DNA of 47,845 bases from assembly GCA_021831685.1 (NCBI GenBank), contig JAKBMG010000096.1:17332-65176 (forward strand), given 5' to 3'. The notes beneath the pieces were generated by a model. It made no database searches. It saw nothing but the letters and a program-made list of their open reading frames with translations, and had not been told where the DNA came from. Both the position numbers and the translations under genes were made by a program. This document shows, one piece after another, positions 8,966 through 18,843 of this stretch. Source of the stretch: Bacteroidota bacterium (lineage in GTDB: Bacteria; Bacteroidota; Ignavibacteria; Ignavibacteriales; Ignavibacteriaceae). Numbering within the stretch: position 1 is the stretch's first letter; each line of letters opens with the position of its first letter.

Positions 8966-10384
8966 TCAAATTTCTCCAAGAAGCTTTTTAAAAAGCTTTG
9001 ATGATTTTATTTCCGGGTATTCTTTAGCAAATTCAACTTTGATTGCAGGATCAATCTTAAATGCTGTTTTTAAACAATCAACAGCCTCCATAGTTCTGCT
9101 TAGAATAAAATTGATCTTTGCTTTACCATAATAGGAACTGGCGTCAACAGGATTTATTCGGATACATTCACCAAACGCGTTTGAAGCTTCAAGCCAATCA
9201 CCCATCTCAAGTAATGTTTCCGCCAGATTAAACCATATCTCATAATTATCCGGTTCGATATTCAATGCAGCGCGATAGCTTTCTGTTGCTTCCTGGAGTT
9301 TGCCCAAAGAATACTCCAAATCAGCTTTAGCATACCAAGCTTCAGCACTATCTTTTGAAAGGGAAATTGCTTTATTAAAATCCTTTAAAGCAAGGTGAAA
9401 TTTCCCTGTTGAGTCATAACAAAAACCACGAGCTAAATAAGCTTCGTAATACTGGTCGTTAATTTTAATAGCTTCGGAATAATATTTTACGGCGTTTACC
9501 AGATCGCCAAGTTCTTCATAAATATTTGCGATATTGAACGAAGAAGCATCATCAAAGTTATCGAGTTCAAAAGATGTTTTAAAACATTCTATCGCACTTT
9601 GAAGCCTCCCGAGGTCAGCTAATGCATTGCCTTTATTAAACCATGCGCTTGCAAACTTGTCATTTAAGGCGAGAGCCAAATCATAACTCTCAATTGCTTT
9701 CTCAAGTTTATTCATTTTTACTAAAACAATTCCACGGTTATACCAGCCGCTAGAACTATATGGTTCAATTTCCAAATATTTATCATAAGATTGGAGTGCT
9801 TCCACAAACTCAAAAAGATTTTCAAGGCAATAGCCTATCTCATAATAGGCTTCGCCAAATTCAGGGTCAATTTCAATTGCTTGCTTCAAAAACTTTAATG
9901 CTTCGTTAAAATCATCATGACGCTCATATAACAATCCAAGGCTAAAGCATGCATCCTCATTATTTGGGTCAATCTCTAAAACAGATTTTAAGGATTCTTT
10001 TGCCTGATCGACTAAGCCTAAATTTTCTTCAGCCGAAGCTTTATCAATCAATACTTCCGCATCTCCGGGATTTAGAGATAATGCTTTTTCAAAACAATTC
10101 ACAGCTTCTTCATACTTGAAAGAATAGTTTAGCAATATTCCTTTTTTAAGCCAGTATTCGGCATTATAGGGAAATGTTACCGACAAAATATTGACAAAGT
10201 ACAAGCCATCCGCATACTTTTCATTCTCAATGCAAAGCTGTACGGTATCTTCAATTATTTCAGTGTTATTGTAGATGCCATTATTTTCTATAATAGATTT
10301 ACATCTGCCGATTTCTTCTTCAATATTTTTCGTTTGCTCGAAGAAACCTTCTTCATTGCTAAAGTCAGAATCAAAATAGGACAT
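8966..10384 (-). CDS. tetratricopeptide-repeat protein
   Basis: The 472 residues are built almost wholly from about twelve 34-residue TPR units, from about residue 70 to 450. Typical pieces are YEEAVNCFEKALSLNPGDAE, FNEALKFLKQAIEIDPEF and YYEIGYCLENLFEFVEALQ. There is no signal peptide or membrane helix, so it should be a cytoplasmic scaffold for protein-protein contacts. The final residues (KEYPEIKSSKLFKKLL) are charged and not TPR. GGAG lies 5-8 bases upstream of the ATG. The partner is unknown; proximity to aroE and sucC gives no clear clue. Confidence 0.9.
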   Translation of the reverse strand: MSYFDSDFSNEEGFFEQTKNIEEEIGRCKSIIENNGIYNNTEIIEDTVQLCIENEKYADGLYFVNILSVTFPYNAEYWLKKGILLNYSFKYEEAVNCFEKALSLNPGDAEVLIDKASAEENLGLVDQAKESLKSVLEIDPNNEDACFSLGLLYERHDDFNEALKFLKQAIEIDPEFGEAYYEIGYCLENLFEFVEALQSYDKYLEIEPYSSSGWYNRGIVLVKMNKLEKAIESYDLALALNDKFASAWFNKGNALADLGRLQSAIECFKTSFELDNFDDASSFNIANIYEELGDLVNAVKYYSEAIKINDQYYEAYLARGFCYDSTGKFHLALKDFNKAISLSKDSAEAWYAKADLEYSLGKLQEATESYRAALNIEPDNYEIWFNLAETLLEMGDWLEASNAFGECIRINPVDASSYYGKAKINFILSRTMEAVDCLKTAFKIDPAIKVEFAKEYPEIKSSKLFKKLLGEI

Positions 10385-10546
10385 TAATTCTCCAAAGGGT
10401 CATTTTTTTCGAATGAATCTAAAATTATATACGCATAAAATCAAGCAAAACATTTGAATGGAAGTAACACAAATTTTTATAACTTGATTCTTATCAATTT
10501 ATAATTATTCATGGGAAAAATTTATTTGAAATTTTTATCATTGCAA

Positions 10547-11713
10547 TTAGTTTTTTAAAATCGCAGTAACTTTTTCAGCTGCGTCTTTAAGAGTAGAAGC
10601 TACTTCAAAGTTAAGACCAGATTCGCTAAGCAAAACACCGGCTTCTTCTGCGTTAGTACCTTCCAACCGGACAACAATGGGAATCGTTACATTAATCTCC
10701 TTAGTTGCATCAATTACTCCTTGGGCAACTCTATCGCATCTTACAATTCCGCCAAAAATATTTATTAGAATAGCTTTAACATTTGGGTCAGAAAGAATAA
10801 TCTTAAAACCGTTAGCAACAGTAATTTTATTTGCACCGCCGCCTACATCTAAAAAGTTAGCAGGCTCACCGCCGGCTAATTTAATAATATCCATCGTAGC
10901 CATTGCAAGTCCAGCCCCATTTACCATACAACCAACGTTTCCATCAAGCTTTATATAATTAAGGCTATATTTTGAAGCTTCAATTTCGAGGGGATCTTCT
11001 TCATTGAGGTCGCGATAATCGGCAATATCCGGATGTCTGTAAAGTGCATTGTCGTCAAAATTCATTTTTGCATCAAGAGCTATTACATCACCTTCCTTTG
11101 TAAGAACCAACGGATTGATCTCTGCAAGAGAGCAATCGCTGGCAATGTATACTTCATATAACCCGAGTAAGAATTTTACAGCATTTCTATGTTGAAGTCC
11201 GCTTAATCCTAATGCGTAAGCTAAATTTCTTGCTTGAAATTGTTGAAGTCCAAGGTCCGGTTCAATAGTTTCTTTAATAATTTTTTCAGGTGATTCAGCG
11301 GCAACTTTTTCGATTTCTACTCCGCCTTCAGTTGACACCATAATTACGTTTTTGGATATTGCCCGGTCAAGAGTAATACCGACATAAAACTCCCTTTCGA
11401 TATTTACACCTTGTTCGATCAATAATCTTTTTACTATTTTGCCTTCAGGACCGGTTTGATGTGTAATTAAATTCATGCCCAAAATTTCATTTGATAATGA
11501 ACGTACTTCATCTATGCTTTTTGCAACCTTTACTCCTCCTCCTTTTCCTCTTCCACCGGCATGTATCTGCGCTTTAACTACCCAAAGATTACCTCCTAAA
11601 TAGTTTTGTGCGATATCGACGGCTTCTTCCGGTGTAAATGCTACTTTCCCATTTGGTACTGCTACCTTGAACTTTCTAAGAATTTCTTTCGCCTGATACT
11701 CATGAATCTTCAT
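10547..11713 (-). CDS. sucC: succinyl-CoA synthetase (ADP-forming) beta subunit
   Basis: SucC pairs with SucD to interconvert succinyl-CoA and succinate with formation of ATP or GTP in the TCA cycle. The 388-residue length is exact for the family. The ATP-grasp part shows [20 protein letters not shown] (residues 44-63) and [20 protein letters not shown]. The ligase part shows [28 protein letters not shown] and [11 protein letters not shown]. sucD is not adjacent, so the alpha subunit must be encoded elsewhere. GGAAG sits before the ATG. It is divergent from the acyl-CoA synthetase gene, with 199 bases between them for both promoters. Confidence 0.97.
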   Translation of the reverse strand: MKIHEYQAKEILRKFKVAVPNGKVAFTPEEAVDIAQNYLGGNLWVVKAQIHAGGRGKGGGVKVAKSIDEVRSLSNEILGMNLITHQTGPEGKIVKRLLIEQGVNIEREFYVGITLDRAISKNVIMVSTEGGVEIEKVAAESPEKIIKETIEPDLGLQQFQARNLAYALGLSGLQHRNAVKFLLGLYEVYIASDCSLAEINPLVLTKEGDVIALDAKMNFDDNALYRHPDIADYRDLNEEDPLEIEASKYSLNYIKLDGNVGCMVNGAGLAMATMDIIKLAGGEPANFLDVGGGANKITVANGFKIILSDPNVKAILINIFGGIVRCDRVAQGVIDATKEINVTIPIVVRLEGTNAEEAGVLLSESGLNFEVASTLKDAAEKVTAILKN

Positions 11714-11912
11714 TATTCTTCCTTAAGTTTTTGAGATTAAAATTATTTTGGGAATAATTATTAAAATCCCCGCAGAAACTTAAGGCTTTTGGGTTTTAGA
11801 ATCAATTTAAAGAACTAGCGCTATTTTTTGAAGCAAGCATTTTTTGTTATAATTTAATTGCATTTATAAATTCCTGAAGGTATTTTCGCACAAAATTTTT
11901 TGGAGCATTATA

Positions 11913-13727
11913 ATGGCAATCTTAAGAGCTTGCAAAACTATTCCTGAATTGTTTTTATTTCTTACTGATAGATTCGGCAATATTCCGGATAAATTTGTTA
12001 TTCAAAGAAAGGTAGATAATAAGTTTGCAGGGATTAATTATAAAGAATTTCGAAATCAAACCGAAAATTTGGCTTACGGCTTGCTTGCGCTCGGCATTAA
12101 AAAAAATGATAAGGTTGCTATTATTGCTGAAAACCGCCCGGAATGGGTATATTCGGATATGGCAATTTTAAGCATCGGCGCCGTCGATGTTCCCCTTTAT
12201 CCTTCCTTAACTGCTGACTCAATTGAATTTATTTTGAATAATTCGGAATCGAAGGCAATCATAGTCTCAAATAAATTTCAATTAAATAAAATTCTAAAGG
12301 TCAAGGACAATTGCCGCAATGTAAAATTTATAATCCTAATGAATGAAAAAGATAACATTCCTGATCATAAGCAGATTCACACATTTAATGATATTCAGGA
12401 AATGGGTGTAATATTCAAAGTTAATAATCCAAATCTGCTTGAAAAATCTATCAGCAGCGTAAATGAAAATGATTTATGCACAATAATTTATACTTCCGGC
12501 ACTACGGGCGAACCCAAAGGTGTTATGCTGTCTCACAAAAATATATTGTCAAACGTAAATTCTGCCCTCATTACTTATCCTATTACCGAACAAGATATTT
12601 TCCTTTCTTTTCTCCCCCTCTGTCATATTTTCGAAAGAATGGCCGGGTATTATACAGCTTTTGCATCCGGCTGTACGGTTGTTTACGCAGAAAGCATTGA
12701 GTCCGTTGCGCAAAACTTATTGGAAGTAAAACCGACTATTATGACAACTGTTCCGCGGCTGTTTGAAAGAATATATTCCAAGATAATTAAGAATGTTGAC
12801 AGCCAGCCACAGTCAAAACAGAAAATATTCTATTGGGCAATCGAAGTAGGTAAAGAATATGCTACCGCAAAAAGAAATGGTAATGCATCCCTTACTTTAT
12901 CGGTTAAAAATAAACTTGCGCATAAACTAGTCTTCCAAAAACTAATTGATAAAATGGGGGGCAGAATGAGATTCTTCATCTCGGGGGGCGCTCCTCTTTC
13001 ACGCGATCTCGGAGAATTCTTTGAAGCCCTAGGTGTCATGATCCTAGAAGGTTATGGGTTGACTGAATCGGCTCCAGTAATTGCTGCTAATAAGGTGGAT
13101 GATTTCAAGTTCGGAACAGTTGGAAAAGTTTTCCCCGGAGTTGAGATAAAAATTGCCGGGGACGGCGAAATCCTTGCGCGCGGTCCCAATATCATGCAAG
13201 GCTACTTTAAAAACCGGAAAGAAACCGAAGAAACAATTAAGGATGGCTGGCTTCACACCGGTGATATAGGCGTTTTTGACGCTGATGGTTTTTTAATGAT
13301 AACCGATAGGAAAAAACATCTCTTCAAAACATCTACCGGGAAATATATTGCCCCCACTCCGATTGAAAATATGTTTCTTGCGAGCAAATATATTGATCAG
13401 TTCGTCCTTGTCGGCGATAAAAGGATGTTCTTAAGCGCTTTGATTGTACCTGACTTTGAATCTCTTAAGGAGTATGCCGATTCAAACAATATTCCTTACA
13501 CAAATATGGAAGAGCTGGTCAAGCGTAAAGAAATCTACGATTTAATCGACAAAGACATGTCAAAGATTCAAAAAAAATTAGCTAATTTTGAACGCGTAAG
13601 AAAATTTACTTTGCTCGAAAGACCCTTTGCACTTGAAGAAGGTGAAATTACTCCGAGTTTAAAGATTCGCCGCAAAATTGTTGAAGAAAGATACCGTCAC
13701 TTAATTGATGAGATGTATGGCAATTGA
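11913..13727 (+). CDS. long-chain fatty-acid-CoA ligase (AMP-forming)
   Basis: This enzyme activates fatty acids with ATP and CoA through an acyl-adenylate. The 604-residue protein has the AMP-binding P-loop TIIYTSGTTGEPKGVMLSH (about residues 191-209), then FLPLCHIFERMAG and FISGGAPLS. It also has GYGLTESAPVIAAN and the hinge region DGWLHTGDIG...DRKKHLFKTSTGKYIAP. The length and the E-R-x-x-G/A-Y motif place it in the FadD15/LC-FACS group common in Bacteroidetes and Actinobacteria. A GGAG lies just upstream of the ATG and a TATAAT box is at 11848-11853. It is the first gene of a plus-strand run. Confidence 0.92.
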   Translation: MAILRACKTIPELFLFLTDRFGNIPDKFVIQRKVDNKFAGINYKEFRNQTENLAYGLLALGIKKNDKVAIIAENRPEWVYSDMAILSIGAVDVPLYPSLTADSIEFILNNSESKAIIVSNKFQLNKILKVKDNCRNVKFIILMNEKDNIPDHKQIHTFNDIQEMGVIFKVNNPNLLEKSISSVNENDLCTIIYTSGTTGEPKGVMLSHKNILSNVNSALITYPITEQDIFLSFLPLCHIFERMAGYYTAFASGCTVVYAESIESVAQNLLEVKPTIMTTVPRLFERIYSKIIKNVDSQPQSKQKIFYWAIEVGKEYATAKRNGNASLTLSVKNKLAHKLVFQKLIDKMGGRMRFFISGGAPLSRDLGEFFEALGVMILEGYGLTESAPVIAANKVDDFKFGTVGKVFPGVEIKIAGDGEILARGPNIMQGYFKNRKETEETIKDGWLHTGDIGVFDADGFLMITDRKKHLFKTSTGKYIAPTPIENMFLASKYIDQFVLVGDKRMFLSALIVPDFESLKEYADSNNIPYTNMEELVKRKEIYDLIDKDMSKIQKKLANFERVRKFTLLERPFALEEGEITPSLKIRRKIVEERYRHLIDEMYGN

Positions 13728-13841
13728 TTTTTTCAAAAATGCTTCGATATTACTCTAAAAATATTTTTGTCCATCAGCTGTCATCAATTTAACACTGATA
13801 TTAGATTCAAGAAAAATATTATCAGCGAAAAGGAAATTTTT

Positions 13842-15026
13842 ATGTTTCAATATCAAAAAGACAATGTATACTTTGCTCAAGTAACCGGCTTGATGGAAGA
13901 ATTATGCGAAAAGGAATTAATAGAAATAGGGGCTAAGAATACCAAGGTCACTTACCGGGGAGTCTCTTTTGAATCTGATCTCACAACTCTGTATAAAATA
14001 AATTATACATCGAGACTAATTTCCCGGGTGCTTGCTCCGTTAGCCACTTTCCCTTGTCATACTACTGACGCTCTTATCAAAATGGCGCAAAAAATTCCGT
14101 GGGAAGAAATATTTTCTGTTGACCAAACTTTTGCTATTTCTGCTTCGGTTTCCAAAAGCAAAATCACTAATTCTTTATATGCCTCTCTTTGTTTAAAGGA
14201 TGGGATAGCCGATTATTTTAGGGACAAATTTGGCAAACGACCTAACGTTGAAAAGGACAATCCCGATGTAAGATTCAACCTTCACATCGATAAAGATACC
14301 GCAGTAGTCAGCCTCGATACATCCGGTGAATCACTGCATAAAAGAGGCTACAGACTGCTAGCCGGCGAAGCTCCCATGCAGGAAACACTTGCCGCAGCCT
14401 TGATACGTATTAGCAACTGGAATGGCGAAAGTCAATTATTAGATTGCATGTGCGGCTCGGGGACGATTCTCTGTGAAGCGCTTATGCACTACAGCAAAAT
14501 CCCCGCTCAATATATGCGCAAAAAGTTTGGTTTTGTCAATATGCCCGGATTTGATAAAAATATTTGGGAGAGCATTAAAGGAGAATATGATAAACAAATT
14601 ATTCCACTTCCAAAGGGGATAATATTAGGAAGCGATAGAAATCCGGAAGCTATAAAAGTCGCAAAAGAAAATTTATCCCGACTTCCTTTTTTCGGTTCCG
14701 TTGAAATTTCATGTAAGCCTTTTCAGCAAATAAAGGAATTTGAAAATGGAATTTTGATTACCAATCCCCCTTACGGAATGCGGCTCGGAAAGTTTGAAGA
14801 AGTCCAGTCACTCTACAAAGAACTAGGAGATTTTCTAAAAACAAAATGCACCGGAACAACTGCTTTTATTTATACGGGCGAACCTACATTAAGAAAATCC
14901 ATCGGACTTAGAACCAGCAGAAGAATCCCTCTTACAAACGGAAAGCTTGATGGCGTGCTACTCCAGATAGACAGCTACGAAGGAAGTAAGAAGAAAAAAT
15001 ACCGCACTGAAGAAGGCACAGAATAA
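13842..15026 (+). CDS. THUMP-domain rRNA methyltransferase, RlmL/YpsC type
   Basis: The predicted class I SAM-dependent RNA methyltransferase (394 residues) has an N-terminal ferredoxin-like/THUMP region (about 1-160) for RNA binding. The catalytic domain shows LLDCMCGSGTILCEALM (SAM binding), ILGSDRNPEAIKVAKENL and the catalytic NPPYGMRLG. Relatives make N2-methylguanosine in 23S rRNA (position 2445 for E. coli RlmL). I use ATG 13842, which has AAAAGGAAA 5-13 bases upstream; an in-frame TTG at 13767 would add 25 unrelated residues. Unlike E. coli RlmL it lacks the fused RlmK half. The exact target base is inferred from the family. Confidence 0.88.
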   Translation: MFQYQKDNVYFAQVTGLMEELCEKELIEIGAKNTKVTYRGVSFESDLTTLYKINYTSRLISRVLAPLATFPCHTTDALIKMAQKIPWEEIFSVDQTFAISASVSKSKITNSLYASLCLKDGIADYFRDKFGKRPNVEKDNPDVRFNLHIDKDTAVVSLDTSGESLHKRGYRLLAGEAPMQETLAAALIRISNWNGESQLLDCMCGSGTILCEALMHYSKIPAQYMRKKFGFVNMPGFDKNIWESIKGEYDKQIIPLPKGIILGSDRNPEAIKVAKENLSRLPFFGSVEISCKPFQQIKEFENGILITNPPYGMRLGKFEEVQSLYKELGDFLKTKCTGTTAFIYTGEPTLRKSIGLRTSRRIPLTNGKLDGVLLQIDSYEGSKKKKYRTEEGTE

Positions 15027-15062
15027 AAGAACTTCACAAACATTACAAAGGGACTATTAAAT

Positions 15063-17519
15063 ATGAAACGTGTTGACATGGTAATAAAATCATTTATCAT
15101 TTTACTAATTTTTTTTATACTGAATAATTTTGCTTTTGCACAAAGCACTCTTACAGGAAAAATAACCGACATAAAAAACGATATCGCATTAAAAGGAGCG
15201 TCTGTTTATGTACCGGACTTAAAAATCGGGGCAATATCAAGAACTAACGGTACCTACCAGCTCAAGGATATTCCTGACGGAACATATCTTCTTGAAGTAA
15301 GTTATCTCGGATATCTTTCCCAGTCGAAACAAATAACTATAAATAAAAATATGACCGTTAATTTTGCATTAGAGCAATCAAGTATTGAGATGCAGGAAGT
15401 AGTTGTAACAGGCGTTCCATCGGCTACTCAACAACAAACAAATCCAGTTCCGGTTAGCGCAGTCGGGCAGAATAGTTTTTTAGAAACCACATCCAACAAT
15501 ATAATTGATGCTCTCAAAAACTCGCCCGGCGTATCAGAAATAACCGAGGGACCTGCTATTTCAAAACCGATTATCAGAGGATTAGGTTATAACCGTGTTG
15601 TGGTTGTTAATGATGGTATAAGACAGGAGGGACAGCAGTTTGGTGATGAGTTTGGAATTGAAGTCGATCCTTATTCCATTTACAAAGTTGAAATAATGCG
15701 TGGCCCGGCAAGCTTAAGCTATGGTTCCGATGCAATGGCGGGGGTTATAAATATGCTCCCCTTCCCTACTCTTCCCGAGGGTGAAATAAAAGGGAACATC
15801 ATTACTAATTATCAAACTAATAACGGACTTTACGCCGGTTCAGCTTACATTGCAGGTAATAACAATAACATAACCTGGAATGCCCGATATACTTATATGA
15901 ATTCACATGCTTATCAAAATAAATATGACGGATATGTTTTCAATTCCGGGTATGGTGAAAATAATTTTAGAGGAAGTATCGGGATCAATCGCAGTTGGGG
16001 ATACTCCCGACTTATATTAAGCAGCTTTGATTTAAAACTTGGAATTGTTGAAGGGGGCAGAGACAGCGCTACAGGACAATTTACAAGACATATATTAGTT
16101 TCTGATGGTTCAGACAGCGCAGCAATTGCCTCTAATTCCGATTTAACAACTTATTCCCACGACATGATTATTCATCAACATGTCCGTCATTACAAAATTG
16201 TTTTGGATAACAGTATAGCATTTGGAGACGGACGATTAGGAGTAAGGTTAGGATTTCAACAAAATAATCGCCAGGAGGCAAACGATGTTACAATCGGGAA
16301 TATTTATAATATCTATTATTTTTTAAACACCTTTAATTATGATATTCGCTACATTTTCCCCGAAAAAAATAAACTTGAATTTTCTTTTGGTGCAAATGGA
16401 ATGCAGCAGGACTCTCAAAATAAAGGTTTATTATTCTTAGTACCTGAATATCAATTATTTGACTTCGGAGTTTTTGCGATCGGGAAAAAAACTTTTGATA
16501 AATTATCAATAGCAGGAGGGTTGCGTTTTGATAATCGATCACTTCAAGGAGATGATCTTTATTTAGATAGCAGCGGAGTTAGGTTAAATGGTCCGGCACC
16601 GGATGCAGTGCACCGATTCACCGCATATAAATCAAATTTTCCCGGGATTTCCGGAAGCATCGGAACTGCTTATGATTTTTCAAAGACAGTTTACGGAAAG
16701 ATAAACCTTTCACGCGGATTCCGCGCACCGAATATTGCCGAAAGCGGGAGCAACGGAATTCATGATGGAACTCCTTTTTATGAAATAGGAGATCCTAATC
16801 TAAGACCGGAAACAAGCTTGCAGTTGGATGTAACTATTGGATTTAATTCAAGCGATGTCACTTCCGAATTAACTGTATTTGATAACAACATCGACAACTA
16901 TATTTTCCCAGTAAAGCTGGCGAGTGTTTTCGGCGGTGATTCGATAAGCACCGATGTAATGGCTAAAATGAGCGGACCGACGTTTAAGTATATTTCAGGC
17001 AATGCTGTAATTTCGGGAGCAGAGTTTACATTGAATATTCATCCGGAAGAAGTTCAATGGTTTCATTTCAATAATTCATTTTCGATGTTAAGCGCAATTC
17101 AAAAAGATCAGCCGGATTCGACAAAATATTTACCTTACACTCCTCCTTTCAAGTTAGTGTCAGGTGTGGAATTTAATGCGAAAACTCTCTGTGGAGTCTT
17201 TAGAAATGTCTATTTTCGTTTGGATTTAGAACACTATTTCAAACAGGATAAAATTTACTATAAATTCGGCAATGAAACTGTTACGCCTGCTTATACACTA
17301 TTAAACGCCGGCATTGGAGCTGATGTAATTTCAAATGGACAAACTCTCTTTTCGGTATACATATACGGAAGTAATCTTTTAGATGAAGCATATCAAAGCA
17401 ATATGAGCCGGTTGAAATACGGAGACACCAATAATGTTACGGGGAGAGTCGGAGTTTTTGAAATGGGAAGAAATATAAGTTTCAAAATAGCTGTACCTCT
17501 TGATTTCGGAAAGAGCTAA
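15063..17519 (+). CDS. TonB-dependent outer-membrane receptor
   Basis: The 818-residue protein starts with a signal peptide ending ...NNFAFAQ. It continues with a carboxypeptidase-regulatory-like domain (about 27-110, GKITDIKNDIALKGASVYVP to GYLSQSKQITI). A plug domain follows (about 115-235) with IRGLGYNRVVVVNDGIRQEG and VEIMRGPASLSYGSDAMAGV. A 22-strand barrel follows, with LSRGFRAPNIAES and the final aromatic-rich strand. Such receptors import siderophores, cobalamin, metals or glycans using TonB energy. The plug resembles receptors without an adjacent SusD, and none is here, so the substrate is unknown. An AAAGGG precedes the ATG; ATG 15078 is a possible alternative start. Confidence 0.93.
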   Translation: MKRVDMVIKSFIILLIFFILNNFAFAQSTLTGKITDIKNDIALKGASVYVPDLKIGAISRTNGTYQLKDIPDGTYLLEVSYLGYLSQSKQITINKNMTVNFALEQSSIEMQEVVVTGVPSATQQQTNPVPVSAVGQNSFLETTSNNIIDALKNSPGVSEITEGPAISKPIIRGLGYNRVVVVNDGIRQEGQQFGDEFGIEVDPYSIYKVEIMRGPASLSYGSDAMAGVINMLPFPTLPEGEIKGNIITNYQTNNGLYAGSAYIAGNNNNITWNARYTYMNSHAYQNKYDGYVFNSGYGENNFRGSIGINRSWGYSRLILSSFDLKLGIVEGGRDSATGQFTRHILVSDGSDSAAIASNSDLTTYSHDMIIHQHVRHYKIVLDNSIAFGDGRLGVRLGFQQNNRQEANDVTIGNIYNIYYFLNTFNYDIRYIFPEKNKLEFSFGANGMQQDSQNKGLLFLVPEYQLFDFGVFAIGKKTFDKLSIAGGLRFDNRSLQGDDLYLDSSGVRLNGPAPDAVHRFTAYKSNFPGISGSIGTAYDFSKTVYGKINLSRGFRAPNIAESGSNGIHDGTPFYEIGDPNLRPETSLQLDVTIGFNSSDVTSELTVFDNNIDNYIFPVKLASVFGGDSISTDVMAKMSGPTFKYISGNAVISGAEFTLNIHPEEVQWFHFNNSFSMLSAIQKDQPDSTKYLPYTPPFKLVSGVEFNAKTLCGVFRNVYFRLDLEHYFKQDKIYYKFGNETVTPAYTLLNAGIGADVISNGQTLFSVYIYGSNLLDEAYQSNMSRLKYGDTNNVTGRVGVFEMGRNISFKIAVPLDFGKS

Positions 17520-17598
17520 ATAAATTAAGCGCCATAACGTAAATAGAAAATTGATTTTGCAGGTTTAGCAAACTTATCGGTAGAATCTTTCAATTAAA

Positions 17599-17640
17599 TT
17601 TACAGCGCAGATTTTTTGAATGATAAATCTGCGCTGTAAA
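17599..17640. terminator. 16-bp perfect hairpin between convergent genes
   Basis: TTTACAGCGCAGATTT (17599-17614) and AAATCTGCGCTGTAAA (17625-17640) form a perfect 16-bp stem with a 10-base loop. It lies between the TonB receptor (plus) and suhB (minus). Runs of A and T at both ends of the stem suit a bidirectional rho-independent terminator. Confidence 0.8.
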
Positions 17641-17657
17641 AGGAATCCTTAAAGCAA

Positions 17658-18425
17658 TTAATTCTTTTTCATAATTTCCATAATTTCGTTGTGGATTAGA
17701 CCGTTGGTGGCGAGAAATTTTTCGGAATAAATATCGATTTGATTACCATTAAAGTCTGTGACTAGACCGCCGGCTTCCTCAGCGATTAATTTTCCGGCAC
17801 AAACATCCCAAGGATGAAGCTGTACCTCCCAAAAGCCGTCAAATACTCCTCTCGCAAGATAGCAAAAATCAATCGCTGCAGATCCAAGTCGTCTTACTCC
17901 TCTTGCAACAGTTGTTAATGCGACAAACTTACCGAGTGCATTTTCGGGGTTCTCTGCAATATTATATGGAAAACCGGTTACAAGAACACTTCGGCTTAAT
18001 TTGTCATTTTTACTGACAGATATTTTTTCTGAATTAGCAAAAGCACCGCTTCCCAACTCCGCTGAGTATGTAATATCATTCATCACATCGTAAACGACTC
18101 CGGCAATGGTTTTACCGTTTTTCTGCACACCAATAGAAACTGAAAAAATCGGCAACCCGTGAGCAAAATTTGTAGTTCCATCAATGGGATCAATAACCCA
18201 TAAAAATTCAGACTCTTTATTAAAACTGCCTCCTTCTTCAGCAAGTATACCATGGGAAGGAAATTTTTTCTTAACAAAACCAGTGATAAGTTTTTCGGAG
18301 GCTTTATCAACTTCAGTAACTAAGTTTGATTCGTTGGTTTTAAATTCAATTTTAAAATTTGTGCCGAACGCATTTCTAATTAAACTGCCAGCTTCTTTAG
18401 AAATAAATTTTATATCTTCAATCAT
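17658..18425 (-). CDS. suhB: inositol monophosphatase family protein (SuhB-like)
   Basis: The 255-residue Mg-dependent phosphatase has the family metal sites. They are the glutamates in ILAEEGG (about residues 60-66), the IDPIDGTTNFAHGLP core (about 78-92) and the second signature WDVCAGKLIAEEAGG (about 204-218). Members hydrolyse myo-inositol 1-phosphate or related sugar phosphates; E. coli SuhB also acts in rRNA antitermination. It stands alone on the minus strand, ending at the shared hairpin with the TonB receptor gene. A purine-rich AAAGGATA lies just before the ATG. The exact substrate is not shown by sequence. Confidence 0.93.
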   Translation of the reverse strand: MIEDIKFISKEAGSLIRNAFGTNFKIEFKTNESNLVTEVDKASEKLITGFVKKKFPSHGILAEEGGSFNKESEFLWVIDPIDGTTNFAHGLPIFSVSIGVQKNGKTIAGVVYDVMNDITYSAELGSGAFANSEKISVSKNDKLSRSVLVTGFPYNIAENPENALGKFVALTTVARGVRRLGSAAIDFCYLARGVFDGFWEVQLHPWDVCAGKLIAEEAGGLVTDFNGNQIDIYSEKFLATNGLIHNEIMEIMKKN

Positions 18426-18525
18426 ATTATCCTTTTTTTTGATTACAAATATAGAAAATAAGTTAAACTCATTTCACCCAAATCAGAATTAATTACTCAG
18501 CTTAAGCAGGATTTCCCTTTAGAGT

Positions 18526-18662
18526 AATGGAATGTTGGAATAATGGGAAAAATAATCTATTCCATCACTCCATTTTTCCAATATTCCAAAGGATTTGTAA
18601 CATCAGTTAATTTGTCATGTTGCGCTAATCTTAGAAAATTGGAGTAATGGAGTAATGGAATT
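18526..18662. repeat. TGGAAT-type imperfect inverted repeat cluster
   Basis: The left part reads like TAATGGAATGTTGGAATAAT (18526-18545). It is answered by an inverted copy, TATTCCATCACTCCATTTTT and CCAATATTCCAAAG (18558-18591). A third direct piece, GGAGTAATGGAGTAATGGAA, lies at 18641-18660. The words match those at 60-91 and 4615-4670. It could fold as a long imperfect hairpin in RNA. Function unknown. Confidence 0.65.
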
Positions 18663-18776
18663 GAGCGGGATTTTCAATTATTCAAATATCCCATCATTTA
18701 GGAGATTGTTTCTGTGTAAGGTGACTTAAGTATGAGATTTTGAATTTTAAGAATACTGATTGAAGTATTCATTACC

Positions 18777-18805
18777 TTGATAGCCCGGCTCATTTTTGGT
18801 ATATT
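18777..18805 (+). promoter_or_regulatory. predicted sigma-70 promoter of lon
   Basis: TTGATA (18777-18782) and TATATT (18800-18805) are separated by exactly 17 bases, close to consensus. Transcription would start near 18812, about 30 bases before the TTG start at 18844, with an AAGGAG site in between. This also shows that an upstream in-frame TTG at 18796 is inside the promoter and not the start. No heat-shock operator was recognised. Confidence 0.6.
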
Positions 18806-18843
18806 TTGCGAGTAAATTTGTAATTGAACCTAAGGAGAAGTAT

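Larger units (their letters stand above)
18426..18843. other. 418-base intergenic region between suhB and lon
   Basis: This divergent gap holds the TGGAAT-type inverted repeat (18526-18662) and the predicted lon promoter (18777-18805). I see no convincing coding region or RNA gene in it. Confidence 0.7.
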
